A DNA stretch of 64,000 bases, taken from NCBI RefSeq assembly GCF_012910955.1, contig NZ_WTVQ01000002.1, positions 1 to 64,000 of the forward strand, read 5' to 3'. Source of the DNA: Aromatoleum diolicum. Lineage in GTDB: Bacteria; Pseudomonadota; Gammaproteobacteria; Burkholderiales; Rhodocyclaceae. Positions within the stretch are counted from its first letter, which is position 1. Every line of letters begins with the position of its first letter. The notes beneath the pieces were generated by a model, which saw only the letters and a list, made by a program, of their open reading frames with translations, was not told the origin of the DNA and did not search any database. This document shows positions 9,484-18,867 of the stretch, piece by piece. The position numbers were made by a program, and so were the translations under genes.

Positions 9484-9687
9484 CATGTGCTAATGTATAG
9501 CATTGCTTCGCTCGGCGAGTGTCCAGGGAGGTCCTGCTGCAGTGGCTTCTTGCCCAGGCGGAAGCGCCGGCGCGGCTAACTCAGCGGGCCTGTTCCCGAA
9601 ACGGTCGCCATGTCCGTAGCAGCACAGATATTTCGTTAACAAGACCCGGTCACCGGGCATCAGCAATCCACAAACCGGAGGAATGAG

Positions 9688-10962
9688 ATGCCTCATATCG
9701 TGATCATCGGCGCGGGCATTGGCGGCATACCCATGGCCTACGAGATGAAACAACTGGCAAGGCCGGAGGACGAGGTAACGGTGATTTCGAACACCACGAC
9801 CTTTCATTTTGTGCCGTCCAACCCCTGGGTGGCGGTGAACTGGCGCAAACGCGGCGAAATCGAGCAGGAGATCGCGCCCTTGCTCAAGGCGCGCAAGATC
9901 CGGTTCATCGCGCAGGCGGCGGCACGCGTGCATCCCGAACGCAACGAGGTCGAGCTGGCAGATGGCTCGGCAGTGGCTTACGACTACCTGGTGATCGCCA
10001 CCGGACCCAAGCTCGCCTTCGACGAAATACCCGGCCTCGGCCCCCAGGGCCATACCCAGTCGATCTGCCACGTCGACCACGCGAGCGCGGCCGCCGGGGT
10101 ATGGGGCGACTTCCTCGCCGACCCCGGCCCGATCGTGGTCGGTGCGGTGCAGGGTGCGTCGTGTTTCGGCCCGGCCTACGAATTCGCCTTGATCATTGAA
10201 ACCGATCTGCGCAGGCGCAAGTTGCGCGACCGCGTGCCGATGACCTTCGTCACACCCGAGCCCTACATCGGCCATCTCGGTCTGGGCGGCGTCGGCGACT
10301 CGAAGGGCATGATGGAGTCGATGTTCCGCGACCGTCACATCAAGTGGATCTGCAATGCCAAGGTGACGCGCGTCGAAGCCGGCAAGATGTTCGTCACCGA
10401 GCACGACGAGGACGGCAAACCCAAGAAGGAACACGAACTGCCGTTCCACTATTCGATGATGCTGCCGGCGTTCAAGGGCGTCGATGCGGTGTTCGGCATC
10501 GAAGGTCTGACCAATCCGCGCGGCTTTGTCCTCATCGACGCGCATCAGCGCAATCCAAAATATCCGAACATCTACGGGGTCGGCGTCTGCGTGTCCATCC
10601 CGCCGGTCGAGACGACGCCGGTGCCGCTGGGGACACCCAAGACGGGTTACATGATTGAATCGATGGTGACTGCAACTGCGAAAAACATCCGCGCCGCCCT
10701 GGACGCCCGGCCTCAGACGGAAAAAGCCACCTGGAACGCGGTCTGCCTCGCCGATTTCGGCGATTCCGGCGCCGCCTTCATCGCACTGCCGCAGATTCCG
10801 CCGCGCAACGTGAACTGGTTCTCCGAAGGCAAGTGGGTGCATCTTGCGAAAGTCGCCTTCGAGAAATACTTCATGTACAAGCTGCGCAAGGGCAAGTCCG
10901 AGCCAATCTATGAAAAGATCGTGATGGACGCCCTCGGCATCATGAAGCTGAAAGGCAAGTAG
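9688..10962 (+). CDS. Sulfide:quinone oxidoreductase-like FAD flavoprotein
   Basis: 424 residues. The N-terminal FAD-binding motif is VIIGAGIGGIP (residues 4-14), followed by the second FAD segment YDYLVIATGPKL and the C-terminal block VGVCVSIPPVETTPVP with GTPKTGYMIE, all typical of SQR-like enzymes. Cysteines lie in GASCFGPAYE (about residue 160) and GVCVSI, where SQRs keep redox Cys. The C-terminal amphipathic FEKYFMYKLRKGK segment would sit on the membrane. Expected reaction: sulfide (or persulfide) oxidation with electrons to quinone at the cytoplasmic membrane. The start has a good ribosome site (GGAGGAATGAG) and the gene ends at an intrinsic terminator. Single-gene transcription unit. 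Confidence 0.82.
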   Translation: MPHIVIIGAGIGGIPMAYEMKQLARPEDEVTVISNTTTFHFVPSNPWVAVNWRKRGEIEQEIAPLLKARKIRFIAQAAARVHPERNEVELADGSAVAYDYLVIATGPKLAFDEIPGLGPQGHTQSICHVDHASAAAGVWGDFLADPGPIVVGAVQGASCFGPAYEFALIIETDLRRRKLRDRVPMTFVTPEPYIGHLGLGGVGDSKGMMESMFRDRHIKWICNAKVTRVEAGKMFVTEHDEDGKPKKEHELPFHYSMMLPAFKGVDAVFGIEGLTNPRGFVLIDAHQRNPKYPNIYGVGVCVSIPPVETTPVPLGTPKTGYMIESMVTATAKNIRAALDARPQTEKATWNAVCLADFGDSGAAFIALPQIPPRNVNWFSEGKWVHLAKVAFEKYFMYKLRKGKSEPIYEKIVMDALGIMKLKGK

Positions 10963-11050
10963 CACCGGGCAGGCACGGTGAATCGCTATCGGGCTGAGTG
11001 ATGGCCTTTATTGACTGAACCGATTGGCCGAAAACCTTCACCAACAAGGC

Positions 11051-11079
11051 AAAACGGAGCGCCCTAGGCTCCGTTTTTG
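11051..11079 (+). terminator. Intrinsic terminator after the SQR-like gene
   Basis: AACGGAGC, a seven-base loop and GCTCCGTT followed by TTTT: a compact hairpin with a T run about 90 bases after the flavoprotein stop. Confidence 0.85.
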
Positions 11080-11109
11080 CATTCCGGGCTGGTACACTTT
11101 GTGCGAGAT

Positions 11110-11610
11110 ATGACCACACTCGCCCGACTCCAACTTGATATTGACACACGCGTGCAAACCATCCGGGATATACACCCCGACTGGTTGTGCGGAAAAGGCT
11201 GCGACAGTTGTTGCCGGCAGCTCGCCGAAGTGCCTCGACTGACGGCAGCGGAATGGGATTTGCTGCGGGAGGGGCTGGCCGCGCTACCGCCGGAACGCCT
11301 TCGGGAAGTCAGCCAGGACATGGTCGCCCTGGCCAGTCAGCAGTCGCGCCCCGTCGTGTGCCCGCTGCTGGACCGGTCCACTGGCGCCTGCCCGGTCTAT
11401 GCCCAGCGTCCGGTGGCCTGCCGAACCTATGGCTTCTACGTGCAGCGCGACAAGGGACTTTATTGCCATGACATCGAAACTCGCGAGGCTGATGGCAATC
11501 TGCTCGATGTCGTGTGGGGCAACCACGATGCCATTGATCATAGCCTCACCAGCCTAGGTGAAATCCGCCTGCTGACCGAATGGTTTGATCGTTGGGAGAA
11601 CGGAAAATGA
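11110..11610 (+). CDS. YkgJ-family cysteine-cluster protein
   Basis: 166 residues from the ATG at 11110 (a TTG at 11077 lies inside the preceding terminator region and is unlikely). Cysteines fall in two groups: CGKGCDSCC (about residues 29-37) and CPLLDRSTGACPVYAQRPVAC (about 92-112), the pattern of the YkgJ/UPF0153 zinc- or iron-chelating domain. The biochemical role of the family is not settled; a metal-binding, possibly Fe-S or Zn, cytoplasmic protein is the most that can be said. No obvious promoter apart from sequence within the preceding terminator. Confidence 0.82.
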   Translation: MTTLARLQLDIDTRVQTIRDIHPDWLCGKGCDSCCRQLAEVPRLTAAEWDLLREGLAALPPERLREVSQDMVALASQQSRPVVCPLLDRSTGACPVYAQRPVACRTYGFYVQRDKGLYCHDIETREADGNLLDVVWGNHDAIDHSLTSLGEIRLLTEWFDRWENGK

Positions 11611-11700
11611 GGGGCAATCAAGTGGCGTGGAAACGACTTTTTCGGTGAACGCTTACTCTCTTCAGGCCAATCGCCACGACTCCCAGAAGGGGACCGACGG

Positions 11701-13497
11701 TCAAATATCGAGTTGCAGCGCCGCGAGGCGCGAATAGAGTCCGCCTTGACGGCGCAGGTCATCCGGCGTGCCGGTTTCCACGATGCGTCCTCGATCCATC
11801 ACCACGATCCGGTCGGCGTTTTGCACCGTTGCGAGCCGGTGGGCGATGATCAGCGTCGTGCGCCCCTGCATGGCCGCGTTGAGACCTCGCTGCACCAGGA
11901 TTTCCGACTCCGCATCCAGTGCGCTGGTCGCTTCGTCGAGGAGCAGCATCGGCGCGCCTTTCAGGATGGCGCGTGCAATCGCAATGCGCTGGCGCTGACC
12001 ACCGGACAAGCGGGTGCCACGTTCGCCGAGGAATGTCTGGTAGCCCTCGGGCAACCGGTCGATGAACTCGTCCACCTGGGCCCCCCGGGCCGCCGCGATG
12101 ACTTCCGCGTCGCTCGCCGTGCTGCGGCCGTAGCGGATGTTTTCCAGCGCGTTGGCCGAAAAAATCACCGGATCTTGCGGCACGATCGCAATGCCCTTGC
12201 GCAGGTCGTGCAGACTCAGTTCGCGGATGTCTTGTCCGTTGAGCCGGATGCTGCCGCCAGACACTTCGTAATAGCGCAGCAGGAGCTGGAAAATGCTGGT
12301 CTTGCCGGCGCCGGAGGGTCCGACCAGCGCAACGCTCTCGCCCGGCGCGATACCCAGGCAAATGTCGTCCAGCGCACGCGTTTGCGGGCGAGCGGGATAG
12401 CAGAAGGTCACATGCTCGAAGCTGATCGCCGCCTGCGTCGGATGCACCGGCATCTGCGGCCGGGGTACCTCGCGGATGGCGGAGTCGGCGTGCAGCAATT
12501 CCAGCAGCCGCTCCGCCGCCCCGGCCGCGCGCATCACGTCGCCCCAGACTTCCGCCATGGTCCCGACGCCGCCGGCCACGAGTGCCGCGTAAAGGACGAA
12601 GGACGCCAACTGGCCTTGGGTCAGGATGCCGTCGTGCACCTGGCGCACCCCGATCCATAACACGAAAATGATCGTTCCCATCACCGCGGTGATGATCAGG
12701 ACCGTCAGCGCAGCGCGCACTCGCGTACGCCTGAGCGCCGTCGCGAAACCCGTTTCCGCGGCGTCGGCGAATCGTCTGGCTTCGTGCTGCTCCTGCGTAT
12801 AGGCCTGTACCGTCGGCATGGCATTGAGGATTTCGCCGGCCAGTGCCGAGGCATCCGCAATCCTGTCCTGGGATTCGCGCGAGAGTTTCTTGACCTTGCG
12901 GCCGATGACGACGATGGGCAGCGTCAACATTGCCATCAGGCCCAGGTTCAGGGAGAACAAGTACAGGCTGGTGACGGCCAGCATGACCATGCCGCCGATG
13001 AACTGGAACAGGCTACGCAAGCCCATCGACACGGAACTGCCGACCACGGTCTGGATCAGCGTCGTGTCGCCCGTTAGCCGGGACAGCACCTCCCCGGTCT
13101 GCAAGGTTTCGAAGAACTGCGGCGACTGGGACAATACACGCGCATAGACCGCGCAGCGCAAATCGGCCGTCGCCCTCTCGCCGACCCACGACACGGTGTA
13201 ATAGCGTGCGGCCACTGCGAGCGCCCAGGCGCTCGCCAAGCCGAACAGGGCAATGAAGTGCCCGTTCAGACTCAGCCCGCCGAGCAGGCCGTCACTCGGC
13301 TGTGCCCTTGCTCCAAACCCGAAATCGATGAGGTCGCGAAACGCCAGCGGCATCAACAAGATGGTTCCGGAACCCAGGCACAGCAGCATGAAGGCCAACG
13401 CAATTCGCGCCCAGTAGGGCCGCAAGAATGGCCACAGCCCCTTTAGCGCCGACAGGCGCCGCGGGTTTGGTGTCTGCTTCAGGGTATCGCGGGGCAT
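11701..13497 (-). CDS. MsbA-like ABC exporter (fused membrane and ATPase domains)
   Basis: 598 residues. Six membrane helices lie in residues about 25-330 (ABC transporter type 1 fold), then a nucleotide-binding domain with Walker A GPSGAGKTS (about 390), Q-loop IVPQDPVIFS, signature RLSGGQRQRIAIARA, Walker B MLLLDEATSALD and H-loop IIAHRLATV. It is a half-transporter that would dimerise. Length and domain order match the MsbA-related lipid/drug exporter group; the substrate cannot be deduced. It is a monocistronic minus-strand gene with ATG at 13497. The 223 bases upstream show no clear promoter. Confidence 0.9.
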   Translation of the reverse strand: MPRDTLKQTPNPRRLSALKGLWPFLRPYWARIALAFMLLCLGSGTILLMPLAFRDLIDFGFGARAQPSDGLLGGLSLNGHFIALFGLASAWALAVAARYYTVSWVGERATADLRCAVYARVLSQSPQFFETLQTGEVLSRLTGDTTLIQTVVGSSVSMGLRSLFQFIGGMVMLAVTSLYLFSLNLGLMAMLTLPIVVIGRKVKKLSRESQDRIADASALAGEILNAMPTVQAYTQEQHEARRFADAAETGFATALRRTRVRAALTVLIITAVMGTIIFVLWIGVRQVHDGILTQGQLASFVLYAALVAGGVGTMAEVWGDVMRAAGAAERLLELLHADSAIREVPRPQMPVHPTQAAISFEHVTFCYPARPQTRALDDICLGIAPGESVALVGPSGAGKTSIFQLLLRYYEVSGGSIRLNGQDIRELSLHDLRKGIAIVPQDPVIFSANALENIRYGRSTASDAEVIAAARGAQVDEFIDRLPEGYQTFLGERGTRLSGGQRQRIAIARAILKGAPMLLLDEATSALDAESEILVQRGLNAAMQGRTTLIIAHRLATVQNADRIVVMDRGRIVETGTPDDLRRQGGLYSRLAALQLDI

Positions 13498-13720
13498 ACG
13501 TAATTATCGTTCTTCCCGATGCACCATGTAACACCCGCAGCGGTTTCACCTTAAACGCGCGCTCGCGAATTGACAGGCGGGTGACCTTCGCTGCATCGGC
13601 GTCTCTTCACTGTCGCCATCGCATTGCCGGCGTAGATCGGCCGCATGAAGGTGTCGGTCGGTTCCACGGCGACAGTGTCGGTTTGCGTGCGCCAAAGCGC
13701 AATACGGGGCACCAGCGTGG

Positions 13721-14626
13721 TCAGCCGTTGCGGCGGAAGAGCTGCGGACGCTGCTCGATCAGCTCGCGAATAAAGTCCCACACGACGCGGATGCGTTTGA
13801 TCCGCAGCAGGTCTTCGGGCGCAGCAATCCATAGGGTCCGGGTCACGAGTGACTGTCCAGGGAACACACAGACCAGATCGTCCGACAGTTCGGCAACGAA
13901 AGGCGACAATGCCACGAGACCCATCCCGGCCGCTGCGGCCTCGCGCTGGGCAAGCACGCTGGTGGAGGTGAAGCTCCTTTTGGGATGTGGCGTGAGCTCT
14001 TCCAGGACTCGGAAGAGGCCGCTGAGCGAGCCGTCGTGGATGTAGTCCACGAAGCTGTGCTCGGCGATATCGCTCAACTGGCGGATGGGCGGGTGGGAGT
14101 CGCGGTAGCCCGGCGAGCAGTAGATGGAATAGTCGACGTCGGTCAGTCGCGCGACCTTGTAGCGTCCCACCTCGGGAGGGTCAAGGGTGATCAGGATCTC
14201 GACCTCGCGTGTGACCAGGCTCGGATACTGGGGCTGGGGCATCAGCTGGACATGCAGCTCAGGATGCTCGCGATGCAGTTTCGCCAGGCCAGGTGCGATC
14301 AGGTGAATGCCCACGCCCTCCGGCGTACCGACGCGCACCGATCCCTTCACCCGCACCCCCAGGCCCGCGCTCTCCTCGACGGCTTCGAGCAGGGCGCTTT
14401 CCATTCTGTCCGCATGCGGGATGAGCGCGTGGCCCGCATCGGTCAGCGAATACCCGGTGCGGCGGCGATCGAACAGCACTACGCTGAGATTGGCCTCAAG
14501 CCGGTCGATGCGGCGCGAGACCGTGGAGTGTTCGATCCCCAGCCGCTCGCCTGCGAGCGAAATCGTGCCCAGGCGAGCGACCGCGAGGAAGATGCGCAGG
14601 TCGTTCCAGTCAGGCAGGGAGTCCAT
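13721..14626 (-). CDS. LysR-family transcriptional regulator
   Basis: About 301 residues from the ATG at 14626 (MDSLPDWNDLRIFLAVARLG). The winged HTH lies at residues about 5-63, with SLAGERLGIEHSTVSRRIDRLE as the helix-turn-helix. The rest is the periplasmic-binding-like effector domain (VRVGTPEGVGIHL, EILITLDPPEVGRYK). The TVSRRI recognition helix places it in the AaeR/TrpI-like part of the family. It is divergent from the acyl-CoA ligase gene across 162 bases that carry alternating TGTGC/GCACA half-sites, the classic layout of a LysR regulator controlling the adjacent pathway. An upstream ATG at 14635 is possible but overlaps the half-sites. Confidence 0.85.
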   Translation of the reverse strand: MDSLPDWNDLRIFLAVARLGTISLAGERLGIEHSTVSRRIDRLEANLSVVLFDRRRTGYSLTDAGHALIPHADRMESALLEAVEESAGLGVRVKGSVRVGTPEGVGIHLIAPGLAKLHREHPELHVQLMPQPQYPSLVTREVEILITLDPPEVGRYKVARLTDVDYSIYCSPGYRDSHPPIRQLSDIAEHSFVDYIHDGSLSGLFRVLEELTPHPKRSFTSTSVLAQREAAAAGMGLVALSPFVAELSDDLVCVFPGQSLVTRTLWIAAPEDLLRIKRIRVVWDFIRELIEQRPQLFRRNG

Positions 14627-14635
14627 GCGCACCAT

Positions 14636-14661
14636 TGTGCATTGACGCACAGGTCGTGTGC
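14636..14661. promoter_or_regulatory. Three alternating TGTGC/GCACA half-sites between LysR gene and acyl-CoA ligase
   Basis: TGTGC (14636-14640), GCACA (14647-14651) and TGTGC (14657-14661) form two overlapping inverted repeats in the divergent intergenic region. This is a plausible LysR operator that would both autoregulate the regulator and control the ligase gene. Binding is inferred. Confidence 0.5.
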
Positions 14662-14788
14662 AACTTCTTGCTTTGGCGAGGGAAAATCGAGCCGGATAAT
14701 CCTCGAGAACAGGATCGTGTGCGTCGACCAAAGCGCGATGTCGCACCGAATCAACCACACTCGCTTCATACCAATAAGGAGACAAGCA

Positions 14789-16444
14789 ATGGACTTCGAC
14801 GCAGTCTTGCTACCCCCCCGCCGTGCCGCCAGCATTGCCGCGGGCCTGTGGCCCGATCGCACGATCAATGACGAACTGGACGCGTCCGTCGCCGCCTTTC
14901 CCGACAAGATTGCGCTGACCGCAATGCGTGCGGAAAACGGCGAAGTGCGTCGGTTTACCTACCGCGAGCTGGCCGCCCTGGCCGATCGCGTCGCCGTCGG
15001 CCTGTCGCGCCTGGGTGTGGGCCGCAACGACGTGGTGGCGATGCAGCTGCCGAACTGGTGGCAGTTCACGGTGGTGTATCTCGCGTGCGCGCGCATCGGC
15101 GCGGTGATCAATCCCCTGATGCCGATCTTCCGCGAGCGCGAGCTGTCTTTCATGCTTGGCCACGGCGAGGCGAAGGTGCTGATCGTGCCGAAGACCTTCC
15201 GCGGCTTCGACCACGAGGCGATGGCGCGCGGGCTGCAGCCGAACCTGCCGGCTCTGAAGCGCATTGTGGTCATCGACAGCGACGGCCCGGACTCCTTCGA
15301 AGCGCTGCTCACGGCGCAGGCCTGGGAGAAGGAACCCGACGCCGCGGACATCCTGACGCGCAGCCGGCCGGGTCCCGACGACATCACGATGCTGATGTAT
15401 ACCTCCGGCACCACCGGCGAGCCGAAGGGGGTGATGCACTCGACCAACACGGTGATGGCGAACCTCGTGCAGTACGCCCGCAGGCTGCGCCTGGATCACG
15501 ACGATGTCGTGCTCATGGCCTCGCCGATGGCGCACCAGACCGGCGCTGCGTACGGAATGATGCTGCCGATCCTGCTGCACGGGCGTTCGGTGATCCTCGA
15601 CAAGTGGGAGCCGGCGAAGGCGGTCGAGCTGATCCGGGCGGAAGGCGCGACCTTCACGATGGCCTCGACGCCCTTCCTGACCGACCTGACGAAGACCGTG
15701 CAGGAACTGGGGCTGCCGGTGCCCACCCTGAGAAGCTTCCTGTGCTCCGGTGCGCCGATTCCCGGCCCGCTGGTCGAGCAGGCGCGCAAGGTCCTCGGCA
15801 CCAAGATCGTGTCGGCTTGGGGCATGACCGAAATCGGCGTGATCACGATGATCGACCTCGACGACGACGACGAGCGCGCCTACTCGACCGACGGCAAGGT
15901 GATCGACGGCGCCGAGATCCGCATCGTCGATGAAGCGGGCGAAGAGCTTCCGCGCGGAGAGGTCGGTCGCCTCGTCGTGCGCACGTGCTCGGCCTTCGGC
16001 GGCTACCTCAAGCGGCCGCAATGGAACAACGTCGATGCCGAAGGCTGGCTCGACTCGGGCGATGTCGCGAAGATGGACGAGCAAGGCTACATCCGCATCA
16101 GCGGCCGCAACAAGGACGTGATCATCCGCGGCGGCGAGAACATTCCGGTGTTCGAGATCGAGTCCCTGCTGTATCGGCATCCGGCCGTCGAGCAGGTGGC
16201 GATCGTCGCCTACCCGGACGAGCGACTCGGCGAGCGCTGCTGCGCCGTCATCGCACCCAAGGCAGGCCAGACGATCGACTTCGCGTCGATGGTCGACTTC
16301 CTGAAGGCGCAGAAGGTCGCCATGCAGTACATCCCAGAGCGCCTGATCGTGCGCGAGACGATGCCCTCGACCGCGACCGGGAAGATCCAGAAGTTCAAGT
16401 TGCGCGAGTTGCTGCGCGAGGAGCTCAGCCTCCCCCAGCGATAA
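14789..16444 (+). CDS. Acyl-CoA ligase, cyclohexanecarboxylate-CoA ligase (AliA)-like
   Basis: 551 residues from the ATG at 14789, preceded by AAGGAGAC. AMP-binding motif TSGTTGEPKGVMHS (about residues 206-219), WGMTEIG, the hinge SGDVAKMDEQGYIRISGRNKD and the C-terminal catalytic Lys in PSTATGKIQKFKL. The N-terminus (FDAVLLPPRRAASIAAGLW) is the part I associate with AliA-type alicyclic acid ligases of Rhodopseudomonas and relatives. That assignment is from memory and moderate. Reaction: carboxylate + ATP + CoA to acyl-CoA. Followed by CBS and GntP-permease genes, suggesting an uptake-and-activation unit for an organic acid under the divergent LysR regulator. Confidence 0.82.
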   Translation: MDFDAVLLPPRRAASIAAGLWPDRTINDELDASVAAFPDKIALTAMRAENGEVRRFTYRELAALADRVAVGLSRLGVGRNDVVAMQLPNWWQFTVVYLACARIGAVINPLMPIFRERELSFMLGHGEAKVLIVPKTFRGFDHEAMARGLQPNLPALKRIVVIDSDGPDSFEALLTAQAWEKEPDAADILTRSRPGPDDITMLMYTSGTTGEPKGVMHSTNTVMANLVQYARRLRLDHDDVVLMASPMAHQTGAAYGMMLPILLHGRSVILDKWEPAKAVELIRAEGATFTMASTPFLTDLTKTVQELGLPVPTLRSFLCSGAPIPGPLVEQARKVLGTKIVSAWGMTEIGVITMIDLDDDDERAYSTDGKVIDGAEIRIVDEAGEELPRGEVGRLVVRTCSAFGGYLKRPQWNNVDAEGWLDSGDVAKMDEQGYIRISGRNKDVIIRGGENIPVFEIESLLYRHPAVEQVAIVAYPDERLGERCCAVIAPKAGQTIDFASMVDFLKAQKVAMQYIPERLIVRETMPSTATGKIQKFKLRELLREELSLPQR

Positions 16445-16518
16445 ACGGTCGCGCCCCGTTCGAACATCCACGGGACAGCAAGCGATGTCGATAACACATA
16501 CAAGGCAGGAGACAAGGA

Positions 16519-16986
16519 ATGGAAAAGACCGTGAAGACGGCCCGGCAATTGGTGAAGGAGGTCGGGGTCGGCGTGGTTTCGGTCGGTCCGGACGAGTCCG
16601 TGATGGCGGTGTTGCAGGCGATGGCCGACAACGACGTCAACGGCGTGCTGGTGATCGACAACGGGCAATTGCTCGGCATCGTCACCGAGCGCGACTACGC
16701 CTTGAAGGTGGAACTGAAGGGCCGCACGGCCAGGGAGACCCGGGCGCGCGAGATCATGACCAGCAACGTGATCTGCGCCTCGGCCGATGACTCCTGCGAG
16801 CGCTGCATGGCAGTCATGCACAGCGAGTGGGTGCGTCATCTCCCGGTGATGGAGCAGGGCAAGGTGATCGGCGTGCTTTTCTTGCGCGACGTGCTGGAGG
16901 AAGTGGTAGCCGAGGACGAGCACCTCATCAAGGATCTCGAGCGCGAGCGCATCGAATCCAGCGGTGCCACCGGCGGCAACTACTGA
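16519..16986 (+). CDS. Two-CBS-domain protein
   Basis: 155 residues with a tandem CBS pair: the first spans about residues 10-65 (VVSVGPDESVMAVLQAMADN, then GVLVIDNGQLLGIVTERDY), the second about 82-140 (IMTSNVICASADDSCERCMAVM, then HLPVMEQGKVIGVLFLRDVL). Such stand-alone pairs bind adenine nucleotides or SAM and modulate partners. It follows the acyl-CoA ligase by 74 bases with its own ribosome site (CAGGAGAC) and precedes the permease. A role sensing energy or AMP released by the ligase is conceivable but inferred. Confidence 0.9.
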   Translation: MEKTVKTARQLVKEVGVGVVSVGPDESVMAVLQAMADNDVNGVLVIDNGQLLGIVTERDYALKVELKGRTARETRAREIMTSNVICASADDSCERCMAVMHSEWVRHLPVMEQGKVIGVLFLRDVLEEVVAEDEHLIKDLERERIESSGATGGNY

Positions 16987-17019
16987 CCAGGCCCTCCCAC
17001 TCCTCAACGGGTTCTCGAA

Positions 17020-18414
17020 ATGTACGAATTCATCGTAATCCTGGCTGCGCTCGCGTTTCTGATGTTCGTCGCGTACCGCGGTTTCAGTGTCATCATCTTC
17101 GCACCTGTCGCCGCCCTCGGCGCAGTGCTGTTCACCGATCCTTCGCTGGTTCCGGCCATGTTCACCAGCGTGTTCATGGACAAGATGGCCGGCTTCATAA
17201 AGCTCTACTTCCCGGTCTTTCTGCTGGGCGCCGTGTTCGGCAAGGTCATCGAGCTGTCCGGCTTCTCGAAGTCGATCGTCTCCGCGGTAATCAAGCTTGT
17301 CGGGCGCGACCGGGCGATGTTTTCCATCGTGCTAGTCTCCGCCATCCTCACTTACGGCGGGGTGTCGGTGTTCGTGGTGGTGTTCGCGGTCTACCCGTTC
17401 GCCGCCGAGATGTTCAGGCAGAGCGGCATCCCGAAACGGCTCCTGCCGGGAACGATCGCCCTCGGGGCCTTCAGCTTCACCATGGATGCGATGCCCGGTA
17501 CGCCGCAGATCCAGAACATCATCCCCTCGGCTTTCTTCAAGACCAATGCCTGGGCGGCCCCCTGGCTCGGCGTGGTCGGCTCGGTCTTCATCCTGCTAGT
17601 GGGTCTGACCTATCTGACCTGGCGGCGCAAACAGGCGGCGGCGAGAAACGAAGGCTATGGCGAGGGTCACCACAACGAACCCGAGCCTTTCTCCGGCGAG
17701 GCCCTGCCCTCCCCCTGGATCGCCATCCTGCCCCTGCTCGCGGTGGGCGTGCTGAACCGGGTTTTCGGCGCGTGGATTCCGCAGCTGTACGGCAGCACCC
17801 ACGAAATGGCGCTGGCCGCGGGCGGCAAACCCGTCGTCACCGAGGTCTCCAAGGTCGCCGCCATCTGGGCGGTGGAAGCGGCGCTGCTGGTGGGCATTCT
17901 CACCGTGCTGGTGTTCGCGTTCAGGACGGTGAAGGCGAAGTTCGCCGAAGGGACCAAGGCGGCGGTGTCAGGTACGCTGCTGGCCTCGATGAACACGGCT
18001 TCGGAATATGGTTTCGGTGCCGTGATCGCCATCCTTCCGGGCTTTCTCATTGTCGCCGATGCACTGAAGGCCATCCCCAACCCGCTGATCAACGAGGCGA
18101 TCACGGTCACCACGCTGGCCGGCATCACCGGCTCAGCCACTGGCGGCATGAGCATCGCGCTGGCAGCGATGTCGGAGCAGTTCATCGCTGCGGCCAACGT
18201 CGCCGGTATCCCGATGGAAGTCCTGCACCGGGTCGCTTCCATGGCAAGCGGCGGCATGGATACGCTTCCCCATAACGGCGCGATCATCACGCTGCTGGCG
18301 GTCACCGGCCTCACCCACCGCCAGGCCTACGGCGACATTTTCGCCATCACCTGCATCAAGACTGTGGCGGTGTTCGTGGTCATCGCCTTCTTCTACCTGA
18401 CCGGGCTGTACTGA
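17020..18414 (+). CDS. GntP-family carboxylate permease
   Basis: 464 residues with about 12 hydrophobic segments spread along the chain. The family features visible are YGGVSVFVVVFAVYPFA, TMDAMPGTPQIQNIIPS and the C-terminal block GITGSATGGMSIALAAM followed by MASGGMDTLPHNGAIITLL. GntP proteins import gluconate and other hydroxy- or organic acids by proton symport. Together with the ligase and CBS genes it suggests import of the acid that the ligase activates. It ends 63 bases before a long perfect hairpin. Confidence 0.87.
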   Translation: MYEFIVILAALAFLMFVAYRGFSVIIFAPVAALGAVLFTDPSLVPAMFTSVFMDKMAGFIKLYFPVFLLGAVFGKVIELSGFSKSIVSAVIKLVGRDRAMFSIVLVSAILTYGGVSVFVVVFAVYPFAAEMFRQSGIPKRLLPGTIALGAFSFTMDAMPGTPQIQNIIPSAFFKTNAWAAPWLGVVGSVFILLVGLTYLTWRRKQAAARNEGYGEGHHNEPEPFSGEALPSPWIAILPLLAVGVLNRVFGAWIPQLYGSTHEMALAAGGKPVVTEVSKVAAIWAVEAALLVGILTVLVFAFRTVKAKFAEGTKAAVSGTLLASMNTASEYGFGAVIAILPGFLIVADALKAIPNPLINEAITVTTLAGITGSATGGMSIALAAMSEQFIAAANVAGIPMEVLHRVASMASGGMDTLPHNGAIITLLAVTGLTHRQAYGDIFAITCIKTVAVFVVIAFFYLTGLY

Positions 18415-18476
18415 GCACCGCGTTCGCCGCAACAAGGCAGAGGAAACGGACACGCGGATCTTCCGCACTTCGTGTG

Positions 18477-18508
18477 ACGCCGCCGGCATGATCGATCGCC
18501 GGCGGCGT
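18477..18508 (+). terminator. Long GC hairpin after the GntP permease gene
   Basis: ACGCCGCCGGC and GCCGGCGGCGT are perfect 11-base arms around a 10-base loop, followed by TCTCC and not a T run. Probably the transcript end of the ligase-CBS-permease unit. The remainder of the 362-base gap to the tRNA gene holds only the tRNA terminator described separately. Confidence 0.5.
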
Positions 18509-18738
18509 TCTCCACGGGATGCGGAGGGTCCGCGCTGTCCTAACGCGCACCGACAAGCGAATGACGGCGTGGGCCGGCACCGGACGGCTGATCGGTCTAG
18601 CCCGTTTCCCGCTCGCGACCGAAAGTGCTCGCGGATTCTGGGTTGCTGACAGCAGTTCTCCAGTATCGTCCAACTCGACTCAATCGAAGCCAGCGTGCCA
18701 TGGCTCACCGGATGGCATACCGAATAACGACAGAAATG

Positions 18739-18767
18739 AAAAGGCCCTTGATTTTCAAGGGCCTTTT
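18739..18767 (-). terminator. Intrinsic terminator of tRNA-Ser
   Basis: AAAAGGCCCTTGA and its complement around a five-base loop give a strong stem flanked by A and T runs. It lies just downstream of the minus-strand tRNA and could terminate transcription from either side. Confidence 0.85.
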
Positions 18768-18776
18768 CGTTGTCTG

Positions 18777-18867
18777 TGGCGGAGAGAGCGGGATTCGAAC
18801 CCGCGTTGGGATATTATCCCAAACACGCTTTCCAGGCGTGCGACTTAAACCACTCATCCATCTCTCC
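18777..18867 (-). tRNA. tRNA-Ser (anticodon GGA)
   Basis: The 91-base cloverleaf begins GGAGAGATGGATGAGTGG, has the anticodon loop CTGGAAAG (GGA, reading UCC/UCU), a long class II variable arm (TTTGGGATAATATCCCAA) and the T-arm GGGTTCGAATCCC. The seven-pair acceptor stem closes with CTCTCTCC, and CCA is encoded (18777-18779). Confidence 0.97.

Noticed and set aside
9490-10965. Long minus-strand frame opposite the SQR-like gene
   Set aside because: The plus-strand frame has FAD motifs and a ribosome site; the antisense frame is His/Arg/Gly-rich without family features.
13985-14788. Upstream extension of the acyl-CoA ligase frame
   Set aside because: Antisense to the LysR gene. The ATG at 14789 has AAGGAGAC and matches the family N-terminus.
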